From: Amylibacter sp.
GTDB taxonomy: Bacteria > Pseudomonadota > Alphaproteobacteria > Rhodobacterales > Rhodobacteraceae
Reading direction: 5' to 3'
DNA: 9,456 nt
Assembly: GCA_030625465.1 (NCBI GenBank)
Contig: DAOUQS010000057.1
Location: 1-9,456, forward strand
The position numbers and the translations under genes were made by a program. The notes beneath the pieces are model-generated. The model was not told the origin of the DNA and ran no database searches. It was given only the letters and a program-made list of their open reading frames with translations. Positions 1 to 7,904 of this stretch are shown here, piece by piece; position 1 is the first letter of the stretch, and each line of letters opens with the position of its first letter.

Positions 1-19
1 TGATTACGACCCGGTTCAT
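1..19 (-). CDS. Probable start of a beta-ketoacyl-ACP synthase (partial, runs off left edge)
   Basis: Only the first six codons are in the window: on the minus strand an ATG at 19 reads M-N-R-V-V-I, and a GTG one codon upstream (22-20) is also possible. The string M-x-R-V-V-I is the usual opening of FabF-type 3-oxoacyl-ACP synthases (normally continuing T-G-L-G). The gene lies directly behind an acyl carrier protein, where such a condensing enzyme would be expected. It would elongate acyl chains held on that ACP, in the cytoplasm. The stop of the ACP gene is 7 bp before this ATG, so the genes are probably co-transcribed. No convincing Shine-Dalgarno sequence precedes the start. Six residues are weak evidence, so the identification rests mostly on context. 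Confidence 0.4.
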
Positions 20-26
20 CACAAGG

Positions 27-287
27 TCATGTCTTTTGCGCAGCGATCAGGGCTTCAACCGCGTCTATGATGCTTTGAATGGATGATATATCGAATTGGG
101 ATGCCGCCGGATCATTGGCGTTAAACGGCACTTGCACATCAAAACATTCCTCAATGGCAAAGATGCATTCGACCAGGGCCATCGAGTCTATTCCCAACTG
201 TTCCAGCGTCGCATCCGGCTTTACATCCTTTGGCTCCAGAAAAGCCTGTTCAGCAATGATTGCGATGATTTTGTCTGCTACAGACAT
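27..287 (-). CDS. Specialised acyl carrier protein
   Basis: This encodes an 86-residue acyl carrier protein that carries acyl chains as thioesters on a phosphopantetheine arm. The attachment motif G-I-D-S-M-A-L is at residues 32-38, with the modified Ser at 35. It sits at the start of helix II, followed by the acidic helix V-E-C-I-F-A-I-E-E-C expected of ACPs. A Ser-Ile-Gln-Ser-Ile-Ile-Asp-Ala-Val helix near residue 70 and the overall length also fit. The stretch between helices II and III (about residues 51-66) is longer and differs from housekeeping AcpP, so this is probably an accessory ACP. It starts 33 bp after lpxD and precedes a probable ketoacyl synthase. This suggests it supplies an acyl chain for lipid A or another specialised lipid. 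That role is inferred from position only. A G-rich stretch (GGGGA) lies about 10 bases upstream of the start. Confidence 0.85.
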   Translation of the reverse strand: MSVADKIIAIIAEQAFLEPKDVKPDATLEQLGIDSMALVECIFAIEECFDVQVPFNANDPAASQFDISSIQSIIDAVEALIAAQKT

Positions 288-320
288 CAGCCAGATTTCC
301 CCATATGTCGTTCAAGCGCT

Positions 321-1427
321 TTATTTTCCATCATCGTCTTTGCGAATAACCGATTTCATCGCCTCTTCCAAGGCTGCAACTTTGGCCACAAGACGCGGTA
401 AACGGCGAACCGCCTTATAAGACGCAATGTTAATGTCCATCTTGACCGCAGGGCTGCCCATCATCAGGCTTTTGGGTGGCACATGGGCTGAAACACCCGA
501 TTTTCCTGCGATAATCACATCCGATCCAACCCGCAGGTGATCTGCAATCGCAGCTTGTCCACCGATCACCACACGATCACCAATAACGGTACTACCGGCA
601 ACACCGGACTGACCGCAGATCAAACAATGGTCACCTATCGTAACATTATGTCCCAGCTGCACCAGATTATCCAGTTTTGTGCCATTGCCGATGCTTGTGT
701 TTGCAATCGTGCCGCGATCAACCGTTACATTCGCGCCCAGTTCAACATTGTCACCGATCACAACAGAACCAAGCGAGTTTATGCGTGCGAACCCTGTTGT
801 GGCGCGCGCATTCGATATGGTGCCCGACTTTTTGGCCTCTTCAATCGCACCGGCTTGTGGTGTGACAAAGGAAAACCCATCGGCACCGATCACCGCATTG
901 GGCTGGCAAATAAAGTTCGCACCGATTTGCACACGCGCACCGATACGCACACCTTGATGCAATAATGCGTTAGGACCGATAACCACGTCTTCGCAAACAG
1001 AGCAATGGGAGCCAATCCGCACATTATCGCCGATGCTGACATTGGCGCCGATCACAACAAACGGCCCGATCGAAGGGTTTTCGCCTATAGTCGCACTTGG
1101 ATCAACGATGGCGCTTGGATGTATGCCTTGCGGGAAATTGGCCTTGCGTTCAAAAAACTGCGTGACCCCTGATAAAACATAACGCGAGCGCGGTGCGAAT
1201 ATCGCCGCCTTTAGCCCCAAAGCTTCCCAGTCAGCCCCTTCCCAAAGGATTGCGGCAAGTGCCACGCCTTCTTGCAAAGCCTCGGTGTAGCTTTCTTCCA
1301 TCGCCAAAGCCAGCTCATCGGCGTTTGCCGATTGCGGCTCGTTCACGGTTGTGACCGTCAGGCTTAAATCCCCTGCCGCTTCGGCACCGATAGCATCTGC
1401 GATTTCTTTGATAGTATAGCGTGTCAT
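321..1427 (-). CDS. lpxD: UDP-3-O-(3-hydroxyacyl)glucosamine N-acyltransferase LpxD
   Basis: LpxD transfers a 3-hydroxyacyl chain from ACP to the 2-amino group of UDP-3-O-acyl-glucosamine, the third committed step of lipid A synthesis, in the cytoplasm. The 368-residue product has the N-terminal uridine-binding LpxD domain (about 1-100). After it comes a long left-handed beta-helix of hexapeptide repeats (about 103-320; many I-G-x-N-V and V-I-G-x-x units), and then a C-terminal helical segment rich in Lys/Arg (about 335-368). The catalytic His is visible in L-G-H-N-V (His260). The I-G-A-D-G-F-S-F segment (180-187) matches the conserved LpxD loop. Start choice: TAAGG lies about 8 bases before the ATG at 1427. 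The gene is 74 bp after the L,D-transpeptidase gene with a hairpin terminator in between, and is followed by an ACP gene whose product may be its acyl donor carrier. Confidence 0.96.
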   Translation of the reverse strand: MTRYTIKEIADAIGAEAAGDLSLTVTTVNEPQSANADELALAMEESYTEALQEGVALAAILWEGADWEALGLKAAIFAPRSRYVLSGVTQFFERKANFPQGIHPSAIVDPSATIGENPSIGPFVVIGANVSIGDNVRIGSHCSVCEDVVIGPNALLHQGVRIGARVQIGANFICQPNAVIGADGFSFVTPQAGAIEEAKKSGTISNARATTGFARINSLGSVVIGDNVELGANVTVDRGTIANTSIGNGTKLDNLVQLGHNVTIGDHCLICGQSGVAGSTVIGDRVVIGGQAAIADHLRVGSDVIIAGKSGVSAHVPPKSLMMGSPAVKMDINIASYKAVRRLPRLVAKVAALEEAMKSVIRKDDDGK

Positions 1428-1446
1428 AAGCGTACCTTACATGAAA

Positions 1447-1474
1447 ACGGGCGGCTGTTCATCCAGCCGCCCGT
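1447..1474 (-). terminator. Hairpin terminator after the L,D-transpeptidase gene
   Basis: A perfect 11-bp GC-rich stem (1447-1457 with 1464-1474) encloses a 6-base loop. On the minus strand it is followed by four T residues, then CATG. It starts 27 bp after the transpeptidase stop and ends 19 bp before the lpxD ATG. The short U tract suggests partial rather than complete termination. On the plus strand the downstream bases do not form a T run, so it is assigned to the minus strand. Confidence 0.75.
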
Positions 1475-1501
1475 GAAAGTCTAACCAGTAGTCAGTGCGT
1501 T

Positions 1502-3121
1502 TTAGCTCTGAACCGACTGTAAGGAAACCCCAGCTTTGGACAGAGCCCTGAAAACCTTTTTATCACGCCCGTAAACGTCAGGATAAAATGATGGTTCAGA
1601 CGCCTCGCCAAAATACACAGTCCGGTAAGTCAGATAAACCGGAACCGGCTCATCAAGGTTAACATATTGTTCCTTGCCGGTATCTAGCCAGGTCTTGAAA
1701 GCCCCTTGCGGATTTGAAGTTTGTTTTTCCAGAAGCTTATACGCAAAATCATACGGATTTTGTATACGCACACAACCATGGCTGAACGCACGTGTGTCGC
1801 GTTTGAACAGGCTTTTGCTTGGGGTGTCATGCAAGTAGATATTGAACTTGTTGGGGAACATAAACTTTACCCGACCCAAGGCATTACGGGCACCGGGGCG
1901 CTGTTTAATACTAAACGGGAAATCTTTTTCGGTGTATTCATCCAGATCCAGATCCGCAGGGTTCACACGTTGCCCGTCCCGGGCAATCATCAGCATGTTG
2001 GTGCGCGTAAAATAGGTGGGATCTTTGCGGATAATCGGCAGATATTCTTTGCCCGCAATAGATTTGGGAACATGCCATGTGGGATTGACCACCATATGGG
2101 TCATTTCATCATTAAACTCGGGTGTTCTTCTGTCTTTGGCGCGGGTGCCAATAACCGCACGGGTCTGAAAAGAAACCTGGTCATCGTCGTGTACATAAAC
2201 CGTATATGACGCCTGATTGACGAAAATATTACGTTTGCCGCGCGGGAAGTTCATCCAGCGTTCACGTTCCAAATTAACCAAAACCTTGATCAGTTTTTGT
2301 TCCGGCCCCTGGTTCAAACGACCAAGGGTGCCCGAACCGGCAACACCATCCTGGCTAAGACCGTTGGCTTTCTGGTATGCAATGACTGTTGCTTTCAATT
2401 CATCATCAAACTTTGGCGCATCGCCAAGTTGTCCGTAACCCAAAGCCGTTAACCTTTGGCGCAAAAGGATAACCGAGTTACCGGATGATCCTTTTTTCAG
2501 CGTCCGAAGCGGTATGTCCTTATAGGCACCAGAAGCGCCTACGATAACCTCCAGCTTTTTCTTTTCTGCCAGCAGGTTCCGGTATTCATTTGACTTGGGC
2601 GGCAATGCATTCAGGAAGTTAACAGGCGCGCCTTGGCTAATGCCCGCCAGAAGGTCCTGATCGCTGCGTCTTGGCCGGTTAAATGCCATTTCTTTATCAA
2701 TACGTTTGGGGCTGACAGCACCTGATCCCACATCATGCGCATATTGCAGATATATTCTGGTCGCATACAGCTCTGTTGTACCGGCGCTGGCATCATTGCC
2801 TGCGGCCTTAAGTGCGGCATCCAGTTTTTCAACCTCGTAGCGCGCTGTTGGCAGCCCATGGTCACCGGATGATTTCAAGGCCGCGATCAATGCCGCCCTA
2901 CGGGCGTTATTTTGCGAACCGACCCAAACCGGTTGGTAATCTGTCGCGGCATAAAAAGCCTGGATACCGTCGGTCCCCTTGCCAGCTTTCATAACGGCTT
3001 CATCAATTGTGGTCTCTAAGGTACTGGTTTGCGCGGATGCCACATTCATATTCAGTGGGAAAACCAGCGTTAAAATCAGTAATACAATGACCCTGCGGGC
3101 CGTGTTGCTAAATAAATACAT
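1502..3121 (-). CDS. Exported L,D-transpeptidase with peptidoglycan-binding domain (LdtD/YcbB-like)
   Basis: This 539-residue protein is a YkuD-family L,D-transpeptidase of the large LdtD/YcbB type, forming 3-3 (mDAP-mDAP) cross-links in periplasmic peptidoglycan. A Sec signal peptide (about 1-30: R-R, a hydrophobic core, then A-S-A before Gln31) precedes a scaffold region (about 35-200). A PG_binding_1 domain spans about 208-270 (L-K-K-G-S-S-G-N-S-V, ending D-G-V-A-G-S-G-T-L). The YkuD catalytic domain (about 297-470) carries H-D-T-P (His431) and S-H-G-C-V-R (His448, Cys450), which is the catalytic signature. All key residues are intact, and the length is somewhat under E. coli LdtD. A GGGAG ribosome binding site lies 6 bases before the ATG at 3121. 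The gene is divergent from a MepK-like endopeptidase and is followed by a terminator. Its exact paralogue class cannot be settled by eye. Confidence 0.93.
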   Translation of the reverse strand: MYLFSNTARRVIVLLILTLVFPLNMNVASAQTSTLETTIDEAVMKAGKGTDGIQAFYAATDYQPVWVGSQNNARRAALIAALKSSGDHGLPTARYEVEKLDAALKAAGNDASAGTTELYATRIYLQYAHDVGSGAVSPKRIDKEMAFNRPRRSDQDLLAGISQGAPVNFLNALPPKSNEYRNLLAEKKKLEVIVGASGAYKDIPLRTLKKGSSGNSVILLRQRLTALGYGQLGDAPKFDDELKATVIAYQKANGLSQDGVAGSGTLGRLNQGPEQKLIKVLVNLERERWMNFPRGKRNIFVNQASYTVYVHDDDQVSFQTRAVIGTRAKDRRTPEFNDEMTHMVVNPTWHVPKSIAGKEYLPIIRKDPTYFTRTNMLMIARDGQRVNPADLDLDEYTEKDFPFSIKQRPGARNALGRVKFMFPNKFNIYLHDTPSKSLFKRDTRAFSHGCVRIQNPYDFAYKLLEKQTSNPQGAFKTWLDTGKEQYVNLDEPVPVYLTYRTVYFGEASEPSFYPDVYGRDKKVFRALSKAGVSLQSVQS

Positions 3122-3472
3122 CCATGTCTCCCAAATAACACAACTAAAGATAGGTATCGTATACTACCACCTTCGGCAGCCCTACGAACATTCCAATCGG
3201 GTTTTCGGCAATTTCTTGCTTAATAGGTTCATATATACACCAATAGTTAAGAACAAAGAGTGATCATGCCTTATTTGGATCGGTATCCACCTAACCCACA
3301 GTGATTCCAGCATATTTTCTCCCTGCGGCAAACTTAACACTTGGAAAACGAATCACTATGTGCCATAAATTTAGAACCTGATGCGGAGGGGCATTCAGGA
3401 AAAACTCTTGTAATGAGTAACAAACATAGCTCACGTAATGGGCAACCGACAACAAGATGGACAGGCGACTCT
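3122..3472. other. Divergent intergenic region between the L,D-transpeptidase and mepK-like genes
   Basis: This stretch of about 350 bp is AT-richer than its flanks and must hold the promoters of both divergent genes. On the minus strand a weak candidate -10 (TAGTAT, near 3160) lies roughly 40 bp before the transpeptidase start. On the plus strand an AT-rich segment around 3221-3238 (TTAATAGGTTCATATATA) could be promoter DNA. I cannot identify a well-spaced -35/-10 pair for either gene with confidence. The part from 3341 is open in the mepK frame from a TTG codon, so a longer N-terminus cannot be fully excluded. No small gene, RNA gene or repeat is evident. Confidence 0.6.
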
Positions 3473-4045
3473 ATGACTAAATTGACGGGTAATGCGCTTT
3501 CGCGCCGTAGAATTCTTGGTGCTTTTGCTGGCATTTCAATGATTTCGGCAGCACCCGTCTTTGCAGGCACTCCAAGCTATTTAAAAGGTGCTGGGAAAAT
3601 TCGCCGCGTTTCACTACGCTCAGGCCGAACCGGTGAAAGTGTCGACACTATTTACTGGATTGAAGGTAAATACATCAAGCCTGCCCTGGAAGAAATCAAC
3701 TATTTCATGCGCGACTGGCGCGAGAATTCGATCTCCAATATAGATCGCCGCCAAGTCGACATTATTGCCGCGACACATCATTTGCTGGACACCAACGAGC
3801 CGTTCCAGATGCTGTCCGGATATCGTTCCCCACGCACAAATGCATTATTACGCAAACGCAGCCGCCGTGTTGCAAAAGACAGCTACCACATCAAGGGAAT
3901 GGCGACAGATTTACGTCTGGGTTCCAGATCTGTCGGCCAAATGGCACGTGCCGCCGTTGCATGTCGCGGTGGTGGTGTTGGTCGCTACTCACGCTCGAAC
4001 TTCGTGCATATGGACTGCGGTCCACTTCGCACATGGGGTCGTTAA
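3473..4045 (+). CDS. Tat-exported MepK/YcbK-family murein endopeptidase (DUF882, peptidase M15-like)
   Basis: Read from the ATG at 3473, this is a 190-residue protein of the DUF882/YcbK (MepK) family, zinc peptidases of the M15 fold; E. coli MepK cuts mDAP-mDAP peptidoglycan cross-links. The N-terminus S-R-R-R-I-L (residues 10-15), a hydrophobic stretch and V-F-A before Gly32 form a twin-arginine-type signal, so export to the periplasm is expected. Metal-site residues fit the family: His139 and Asp146 in Y-H-I-K-G-M-A-T-D-L-R, and His179 in F-V-H-M-D-C-G-P-L-R-T-W near the C-terminus. The S-G-Y-R-S-P segment (115-120) is also conserved. The 3473 start is chosen because it places the Tat motif near the N-terminus. 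In-frame alternatives are ATG 3413 and TTG 3341, which would add 20 and 44 unremarkable residues. It is divergent from the L,D-transpeptidase, implying linked roles in 3-3 cross-link turnover. Confidence 0.9.
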   Translation: MTKLTGNALSRRRILGAFAGISMISAAPVFAGTPSYLKGAGKIRRVSLRSGRTGESVDTIYWIEGKYIKPALEEINYFMRDWRENSISNIDRRQVDIIAATHHLLDTNEPFQMLSGYRSPRTNALLRKRSRRVAKDSYHIKGMATDLRLGSRSVGQMARAAVACRGGGVGRYSRSNFVHMDCGPLRTWGR

Positions 4046-4073
4046 GACCTGACACAACTACTGACAGCTTAGC

Positions 4074-4104
4074 AACCCGCCCCCTTCGAGGCGGGTTTTA
4101 TTTT
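4074..4104 (+). terminator. Intrinsic terminator after the mepK-like gene
   Basis: An 8-bp stem AACCCGCC (4074-4081) pairs with GGCGGGTT (4090-4097) across an 8-base loop, followed by TTATTTT. It begins 28 bp after the endopeptidase stop and runs into the last codon of the convergent proA. On the minus strand the downstream bases contain no T run, so it serves mainly the plus-strand transcript, although the stem could also help end the proA message. Confidence 0.85.
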
Positions 4105-5356
4105 AGCTACGAACGGTTCCATCACCCACAACAATATACTTGAAGCTGGTCAATTGCTCGGCACCCACTGGTCCGCGCGCATGCATTTTCCCGGTGGCAA
4201 TTCCGATTTCGGCGCCCATACCAAACTCGCCACCATCGGCGAACTGTGTCGACGCATTGCGCATCAAAATGGCACTGTCGACCTGTTGAAAGAAACGATC
4301 AGCGGTGGCATCGTCCTCGGTCATAATGCAATCCGTATGGTTGGAACCGTATTGACCGATATGCGCGATTGCACCGTCGACACCATCAACCAGTTTGGCC
4401 GCGATAATCATGTCCAGATATTCGCAACCCCAGTCACTTGGACCTGCGGGCGTAACACCCTGAATAGTCGCAACTGCATCATCACCGCGCACTTCCACAC
4501 CCGCGTCAAGCAGGTCTTGCACAAACGGCGCACCATTTGCTTTGAAAAATGCGCGATCAATAAGCAGGCATTCGGCAGAGCCACAGATCCCGGTACGCCG
4601 CATTTTGGCGTTCAGAATAACCCTGCGGGCTTTTTCTATATCAGCAGCCTTATCGATATAGATATGGCAAATGCCTTCAAGATGGGCAAAGACTGGAACG
4701 CGGGCATCCGATTGCACACGGGCCACCAACCCTTTGCCGCCACGCGGGACGATCACGTCAATATAATCGGTCATTGTCAGCATTTCACCCACAGCGGCGC
4801 GGTCCCGTGTCGGCACCAGCTGAATGGCATCTTCCGGTAATCCGGCAGCTTTCAACCCATCCACAAGACATTGGTGAATAGCACCCGAGGAATAAAAGCT
4901 TTCCGACCCGCCACGCAAAATCACCGCATTGCCTGCCTTCAGGCATAAAGCACCTGCATCGGCGGTCACATTCGGGCGGCTTTCATAAATCACGCCGATC
5001 ACACCCAAAGGTGTGCGCACCCGTTTGATATGCAGACCCGACGGGCGGTCCCATTCAGACAATACAGCCCCGATAGGATCATCTTGCGCCGCAACTGTGC
5101 GCAGGCTATCAACGATACCCTGAATACGGGGCACGTCCAGCATTAGGCGATCCAGCATGGCATCTGTCAGACCCTTGTCGCGCCCATAATCCATGTCTTT
5201 CTGGTTAGCCGCAATGATACTGGCACGATTTTCCCAAACGGCATCCGCCGCCGACTCTAGTGCTTTTTGCTTTGCATCCGATGGGGCAAAAGCTAGTTGC
5301 GCGCTAGCCGCTTTGGCCTTTTGGCCGATCTGGTCCATAACTGCTTGAATATCCAT
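4103..5356 (-). CDS. proA: Gamma-glutamyl phosphate reductase ProA
   Basis: ProA reduces gamma-glutamyl phosphate with NADPH to glutamate 5-semialdehyde, the second step of proline synthesis from glutamate. The 417-residue length is normal for the family. The aldehyde-dehydrogenase-fold catalytic Cys is Cys258 in [14 protein letters not shown]. Other family blocks are [10 protein letters not shown] (122-131), [10 protein letters not shown] (141-150), the I-V-P-R-G-G-K-G-L segment (202-210), and the C-terminal [12 protein letters not shown]...H-A-R-G-P-V-G. The ATG at 5356 is 6 bp after the proB stop. A GAGGG ribosome binding site overlaps that stop, which suggests translational coupling. It is the last gene of the obg-proB-proA unit, and its stop codon abuts the terminator of the convergent mepK-like gene. 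Confidence 0.97.
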   Translation of the reverse strand: MDIQAVMDQIGQKAKAASAQLAFAPSDAKQKALESAADAVWENRASIIAANQKDMDYGRDKGLTDAMLDRLMLDVPRIQGIVDSLRTVAAQDDPIGAVLSEWDRPSGLHIKRVRTPLGVIGVIYESRPNVTADAGALCLKAGNAVILRGGSESFYSSGAIHQCLVDGLKAAGLPEDAIQLVPTRDRAAVGEMLTMTDYIDVIVPRGGKGLVARVQSDARVPVFAHLEGICHIYIDKAADIEKARRVILNAKMRRTGICGSAECLLIDRAFFKANGAPFVQDLLDAGVEVRGDDAVATIQGVTPAGPSDWGCEYLDMIIAAKLVDGVDGAIAHIGQYGSNHTDCIMTEDDATADRFFQQVDSAILMRNASTQFADGGEFGMGAEIGIATGKMHARGPVGAEQLTSFKYIVVGDGTVRS

Positions 5357-5362
5357 TGTCCC

Positions 5363-6469
5363 TCACATCACCATATTATCGCGGTGTATCAGGCTTGCAC
5401 GGCCCGGATACCCCAATATATCTTTAATCTCAGAGCTGTGGCACCCTGCGATCGCATTAACCTCAGCCGCATCGTAATCAACCAGACCCCGTGCAAGTTC
5501 GTTTCCAAACTGATCCGAGATTGAGACCATGTCACCGCGTATAAATACCCCCTGACAAGCGGTCACACCAGCTGGCAACAAGGACTTTCCTTGTGTCAGG
5601 GCATCTGCAGCACCCGCGTCCACAACCAAAACCCCTTTGGGTTTCATTGCCGCAATCCATTGCTTACGGGCGGTTTGCGGATCACCTACGGCCTGAAACC
5701 AGCTGCATGCGGCACCGTTTGCAAGTGCTTTCAGGGGTTGATCGACATCGCCCAGCATAATCGCCATTGCGCAACCGGACTGCATCGCGGTTTTCGCCGC
5801 CATCACTTTGGTTTTCATACCGCCCTTGGCAGACAATGACACCGCACCGCCGGCCATCAATTCCAGTTCCGGTGTGATTTTCGTGATGTTGTCTATACGT
5901 TTGGCTTCCGCATCCACCTTCGGATTGCCGGTATAAAACCCATCGACATCCGACAGCAAAACCAGAACATCGGCCCCCGACATCGAGGCCACCTGTGCGG
6001 CCAGCCTGTCATTATCGCCAAAGCGGATCTCATCGGTGGCAACCGTATCGTTTTCATTGATGATCGGCACGACACCAAAGACCATAAGCGTGGTCAGCGT
6101 TGCGCTCGAATTCAGATAACGCCTCCGGTCTGTGCTGTCTTCCAGTGTCAACAATACCTGCTCGGTCTTTATGTCATACGGCGCAAGAACCTCTTCATAA
6201 GCGCGCGCAAGGCGGATTTGGCCTACTGCGGCAGCCGCCTGGCTTTGTTCCAAGGTCAATATGCCATCGGGCATGCCCAAAACCTTGCGACCCAAAGCAA
6301 TAGAGCCGGATGACACCAGCAAAACATCCCTGCCCGCACGTTTTTGCGCATCTACATCACGCGCCAGACCTTTCAGCCAATCCAGCCGCAATGCACCGGT
6401 TTGGGTATCGACCAACAGGGCCGAGCCGATTTTTATAACAATACGTTTGGCTGTGGCTAAGGACGCCAT
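5363..6469 (-). CDS. proB: Glutamate 5-kinase ProB
   Basis: ProB phosphorylates glutamate with ATP to gamma-glutamyl phosphate, the first and usually proline-inhibited step of proline synthesis; the labile product is passed to ProA. The 368-residue protein has the amino acid kinase domain (about 8-255) followed by a PUA domain (about 276-355). Visible kinase motifs are V-I-K-I-G-S-A-L-L (11-19), V-S-S-G-S-I-A-L-G (52-60), I-N-E-N-D-T-V (137-143), F-G-D-N-D-R-L-A-A (150-158), L-L-S-D-V-D-G-F-Y (171-179) and K-G-G-M-K-T-K (215-221). The ATG at 6469 lies inside the last codons of obg (13-bp overlap) and has a good AGAGGA ribosome binding site about 6 bases upstream, within obg. Translation is therefore probably coupled to obg. 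The PUA domain is characteristic of the longer bacterial form; nothing is missing. Confidence 0.97.
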   Translation of the reverse strand: MASLATAKRIVIKIGSALLVDTQTGALRLDWLKGLARDVDAQKRAGRDVLLVSSGSIALGRKVLGMPDGILTLEQSQAAAAVGQIRLARAYEEVLAPYDIKTEQVLLTLEDSTDRRRYLNSSATLTTLMVFGVVPIINENDTVATDEIRFGDNDRLAAQVASMSGADVLVLLSDVDGFYTGNPKVDAEAKRIDNITKITPELELMAGGAVSLSAKGGMKTKVMAAKTAMQSGCAMAIMLGDVDQPLKALANGAACSWFQAVGDPQTARKQWIAAMKPKGVLVVDAGAADALTQGKSLLPAGVTACQGVFIRGDMVSISDQFGNELARGLVDYDAAEVNAIAGCHSSEIKDILGYPGRASLIHRDNMVM

Positions 6470-7494
6470 CCGGTATCCTCTGCCTCTGGCGCATTTTCAA
6501 CTTTATTGCGCTGATCAATAGAGGTGCGAATTCCACGCAAAACGTCAATCAAGCCGTGTTGGGCCACACCCGATATCTGGTGTACTTTACCACCGACCGC
6601 TTGTTCCAGCGCATTGTGCAATTGTGCCTGATCATCATCATCAATCGCATCGCATTTATTCAATGCGGTAATGCGCGGACGGGCTGCAAGATCGCCGCCA
6701 TACATTTCCAGTTCATTGATAATGATCTGGTAATCTTCAATCACGGTTTCAGATGTACCGTCGACCAGATGCAACAACACCGCACAGCGTTCAACATGGC
6801 CCAGAAACCTATCGCCGATACCTTTTCCTTCATGCGCGCCCGCAATCAGACCGGGAATATCGGCCATAACAAATTCTGTGCTGTCGACGCCGACAACACC
6901 AAGGTTGGGAACCAGTGTGGTAAAGGGATAATCCGCGATTTTCGGCCGCGCATTTGATGTGGCCGCCAGAAATGTTGATTTCCCCGCGTTGGGCAAGCCC
7001 AGCAATCCCGCGTCCGCAATCAGCTTCAGGCGCAACCAAACCACCCGCTCGACCTCTGGTTGGCCGGGGTTGGCACGGCGTGGTGCCTGATTGCGTGAAG
7101 ATTTGAAATGCAGATTGCCAAAACCACCATTACCGCCCTCGGCGAGCAAGAACCGTTGGCCCACTTCGGTCACGTCCACGATGACAGTTTCCTGATCCTC
7201 TTCCAGAACCTCGGTGCCGACGGGCACTTGCAGCACAATATCCTCACCGGTTCTACCGGTACGCTGTTTGCCCATGCCCGGTCGGCCGTTCTCGGCAAAG
7301 AAATGCTGCTGATAGCGAAAGTCGATCAGCGTATTCAAGCCTTCGATAGCTTCAACCCAGACATCACCACCGCCGCCGCCATTGCCGCCATCGGGCCCGC
7401 CATATTCGTTATGCGCTTCGCGCAGGAACGAAACACAGCCATTGCCGCCCGCACCGGAGCGTAGATTGACTTTTGCCAGATCGAGGAATTTCAT
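6457..7494 (-). CDS. obg: Ribosome-assembly GTPase ObgE/CgtA
   Basis: This is a 345-residue Obg-family GTPase that binds the 50S subunit, acts in late ribosome assembly and is linked to stringent and cell-cycle control in other bacteria. The glycine-rich Obg fold (about 1-158) shows G-A-G-G-N-G and [13 protein letters not shown]. The G domain follows: G1 G-L-P-N-A-G-K-S (166-173), the switch I region ending Y-P-F-T-T-L, G3 D-I-P-G (212-215), G4 N-K-C-D (279-282) and G5 around Q-I-S-G-V (307-311). There is no OCT domain; a short acidic C-terminal tail remains, as in many proteobacterial versions. It lies downstream of rplU-rpmA but behind a terminator, and overlaps proB by 13 bp. No strong ribosome binding site precedes the ATG at 7494. 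Confidence 0.97.
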   Translation of the reverse strand: MKFLDLAKVNLRSGAGGNGCVSFLREAHNEYGGPDGGNGGGGGDVWVEAIEGLNTLIDFRYQQHFFAENGRPGMGKQRTGRTGEDIVLQVPVGTEVLEEDQETVIVDVTEVGQRFLLAEGGNGGFGNLHFKSSRNQAPRRANPGQPEVERVVWLRLKLIADAGLLGLPNAGKSTFLAATSNARPKIADYPFTTLVPNLGVVGVDSTEFVMADIPGLIAGAHEGKGIGDRFLGHVERCAVLLHLVDGTSETVIEDYQIIINELEMYGGDLAARPRITALNKCDAIDDDDQAQLHNALEQAVGGKVHQISGVAQHGLIDVLRGIRTSIDQRNKVENAPEAEDTGWRP

Positions 7495-7520
7495 TTTATG
7501 TCCATCACTTTGTTTTTTGA

Positions 7521-7549
7521 TCGATACCGAATGCCTGCTCTGTTCACAA
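7521..7549 (-). promoter_or_regulatory. Candidate sigma-70-type promoter for obg-proB-proA
   Basis: On the minus strand a TTGTGA -35-like hexamer (7549-7544) is separated by 17 bases from a TATCGA -10-like hexamer (7526-7521). It lies between the rpmA terminator and the obg start, where a promoter would be needed if termination is efficient. Spacing is ideal, but each hexamer matches the consensus only in part, so this is a tentative call. Confidence 0.35.
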
Positions 7550-7560
7550 GCATTTCAGCC

Positions 7561-7594
7561 AAAAGAAAAGGGCCGGCGTATGACGCCGACCCTT
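7561..7594 (-). terminator. Intrinsic terminator after rpmA
   Basis: A 12-bp stem (7583-7594 with 7568-7579, one G-U wobble on the minus-strand RNA) closes on a 3-base loop. On the minus strand it is followed by a T-rich tract (TTCTTTT). It begins 29 bp after the rpmA stop. It should end most rplU-rpmA transcripts and separate the abundant ribosomal protein mRNA from obg. Confidence 0.88.
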
Positions 7595-7623
7595 ACAAAA
7601 ACTTATGTTTCGCTTAAATCAGC

Positions 7624-7893
7624 TTATTCGGCGGCCTTGGCTGCCGGCAAAACGGATACGAATGTACGGCCTTTGAAGCCTTTGTGGAACTTCACGTTGC
7701 CTTCAATCAATGCGAACAATGTGTGGTCTTTACCTTGACCTACATTTTCACCCGGCCACCACTTGTTGCCGCGTTGACGCGCAATGATGTTGCCCGGAAT
7801 GACAAGTTCGCCACCGTATTTTTTCACGCCTAAACGGCGTCCAGCTGAGTCGCGACCGTTACGGGTTGAACCGCCTGCTTTTTTATGTGCCAT
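7624..7893 (-). CDS. rpmA: 50S ribosomal protein L27
   Basis: The 89-residue product is L27, a large-subunit protein whose N-terminus reaches the peptidyl-transferase centre. The canonical N-terminus [16 protein letters not shown], then G-V-K-K-Y-G-G and the [13 protein letters not shown] block, are unmistakable. There is no N-terminal extension of the type cleaved by Prp protease in Firmicutes. The length is close to the E. coli protein (85), with a few extra Ala at the end. It starts 11 bp after rplU, and its AAGGA ribosome binding site almost touches the rplU stop. The two are therefore one operon, and a terminator follows. Confidence 0.98.
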   Translation of the reverse strand: MAHKKAGGSTRNGRDSAGRRLGVKKYGGELVIPGNIIARQRGNKWWPGENVGQGKDHTLFALIEGNVKFHKGFKGRTFVSVLPAAKAAE

Positions 7894-7904
7894 ATCGCTT
7901 GTCC

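Noticed and set aside
537..965. Plus-strand open frame of 142 codons opposite lpxD
   Set aside because: It is a shadow of the hexapeptide-repeat codons of lpxD, with no ribosome binding site or family features.
3341..3472. Longer mepK-like reading frame starting at TTG 3341 (or ATG 3413)
   Set aside because: The extra 44 or 20 residues show no family similarity and would bury the twin-arginine signal; the ATG at 3473 gives a normal export signal at the N-terminus.
3334..3570. Minus-strand open frame of 78 codons in the divergent region
   Set aside because: It overlaps the signal-peptide coding part of the mepK-like gene, has no family resemblance and no convincing ribosome binding site.
4154..4840. 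Plus-strand open frame of 228 codons
   Set aside because: It lies entirely antisense to proA, has a composition typical of a shadow frame (many His, Arg, Thr) and no recognisable domain.
7360..7400. CCGCCGCCGCC-type repeat
   Set aside because: It is explained by the glycine-rich segment of the Obg fold on the opposite strand.
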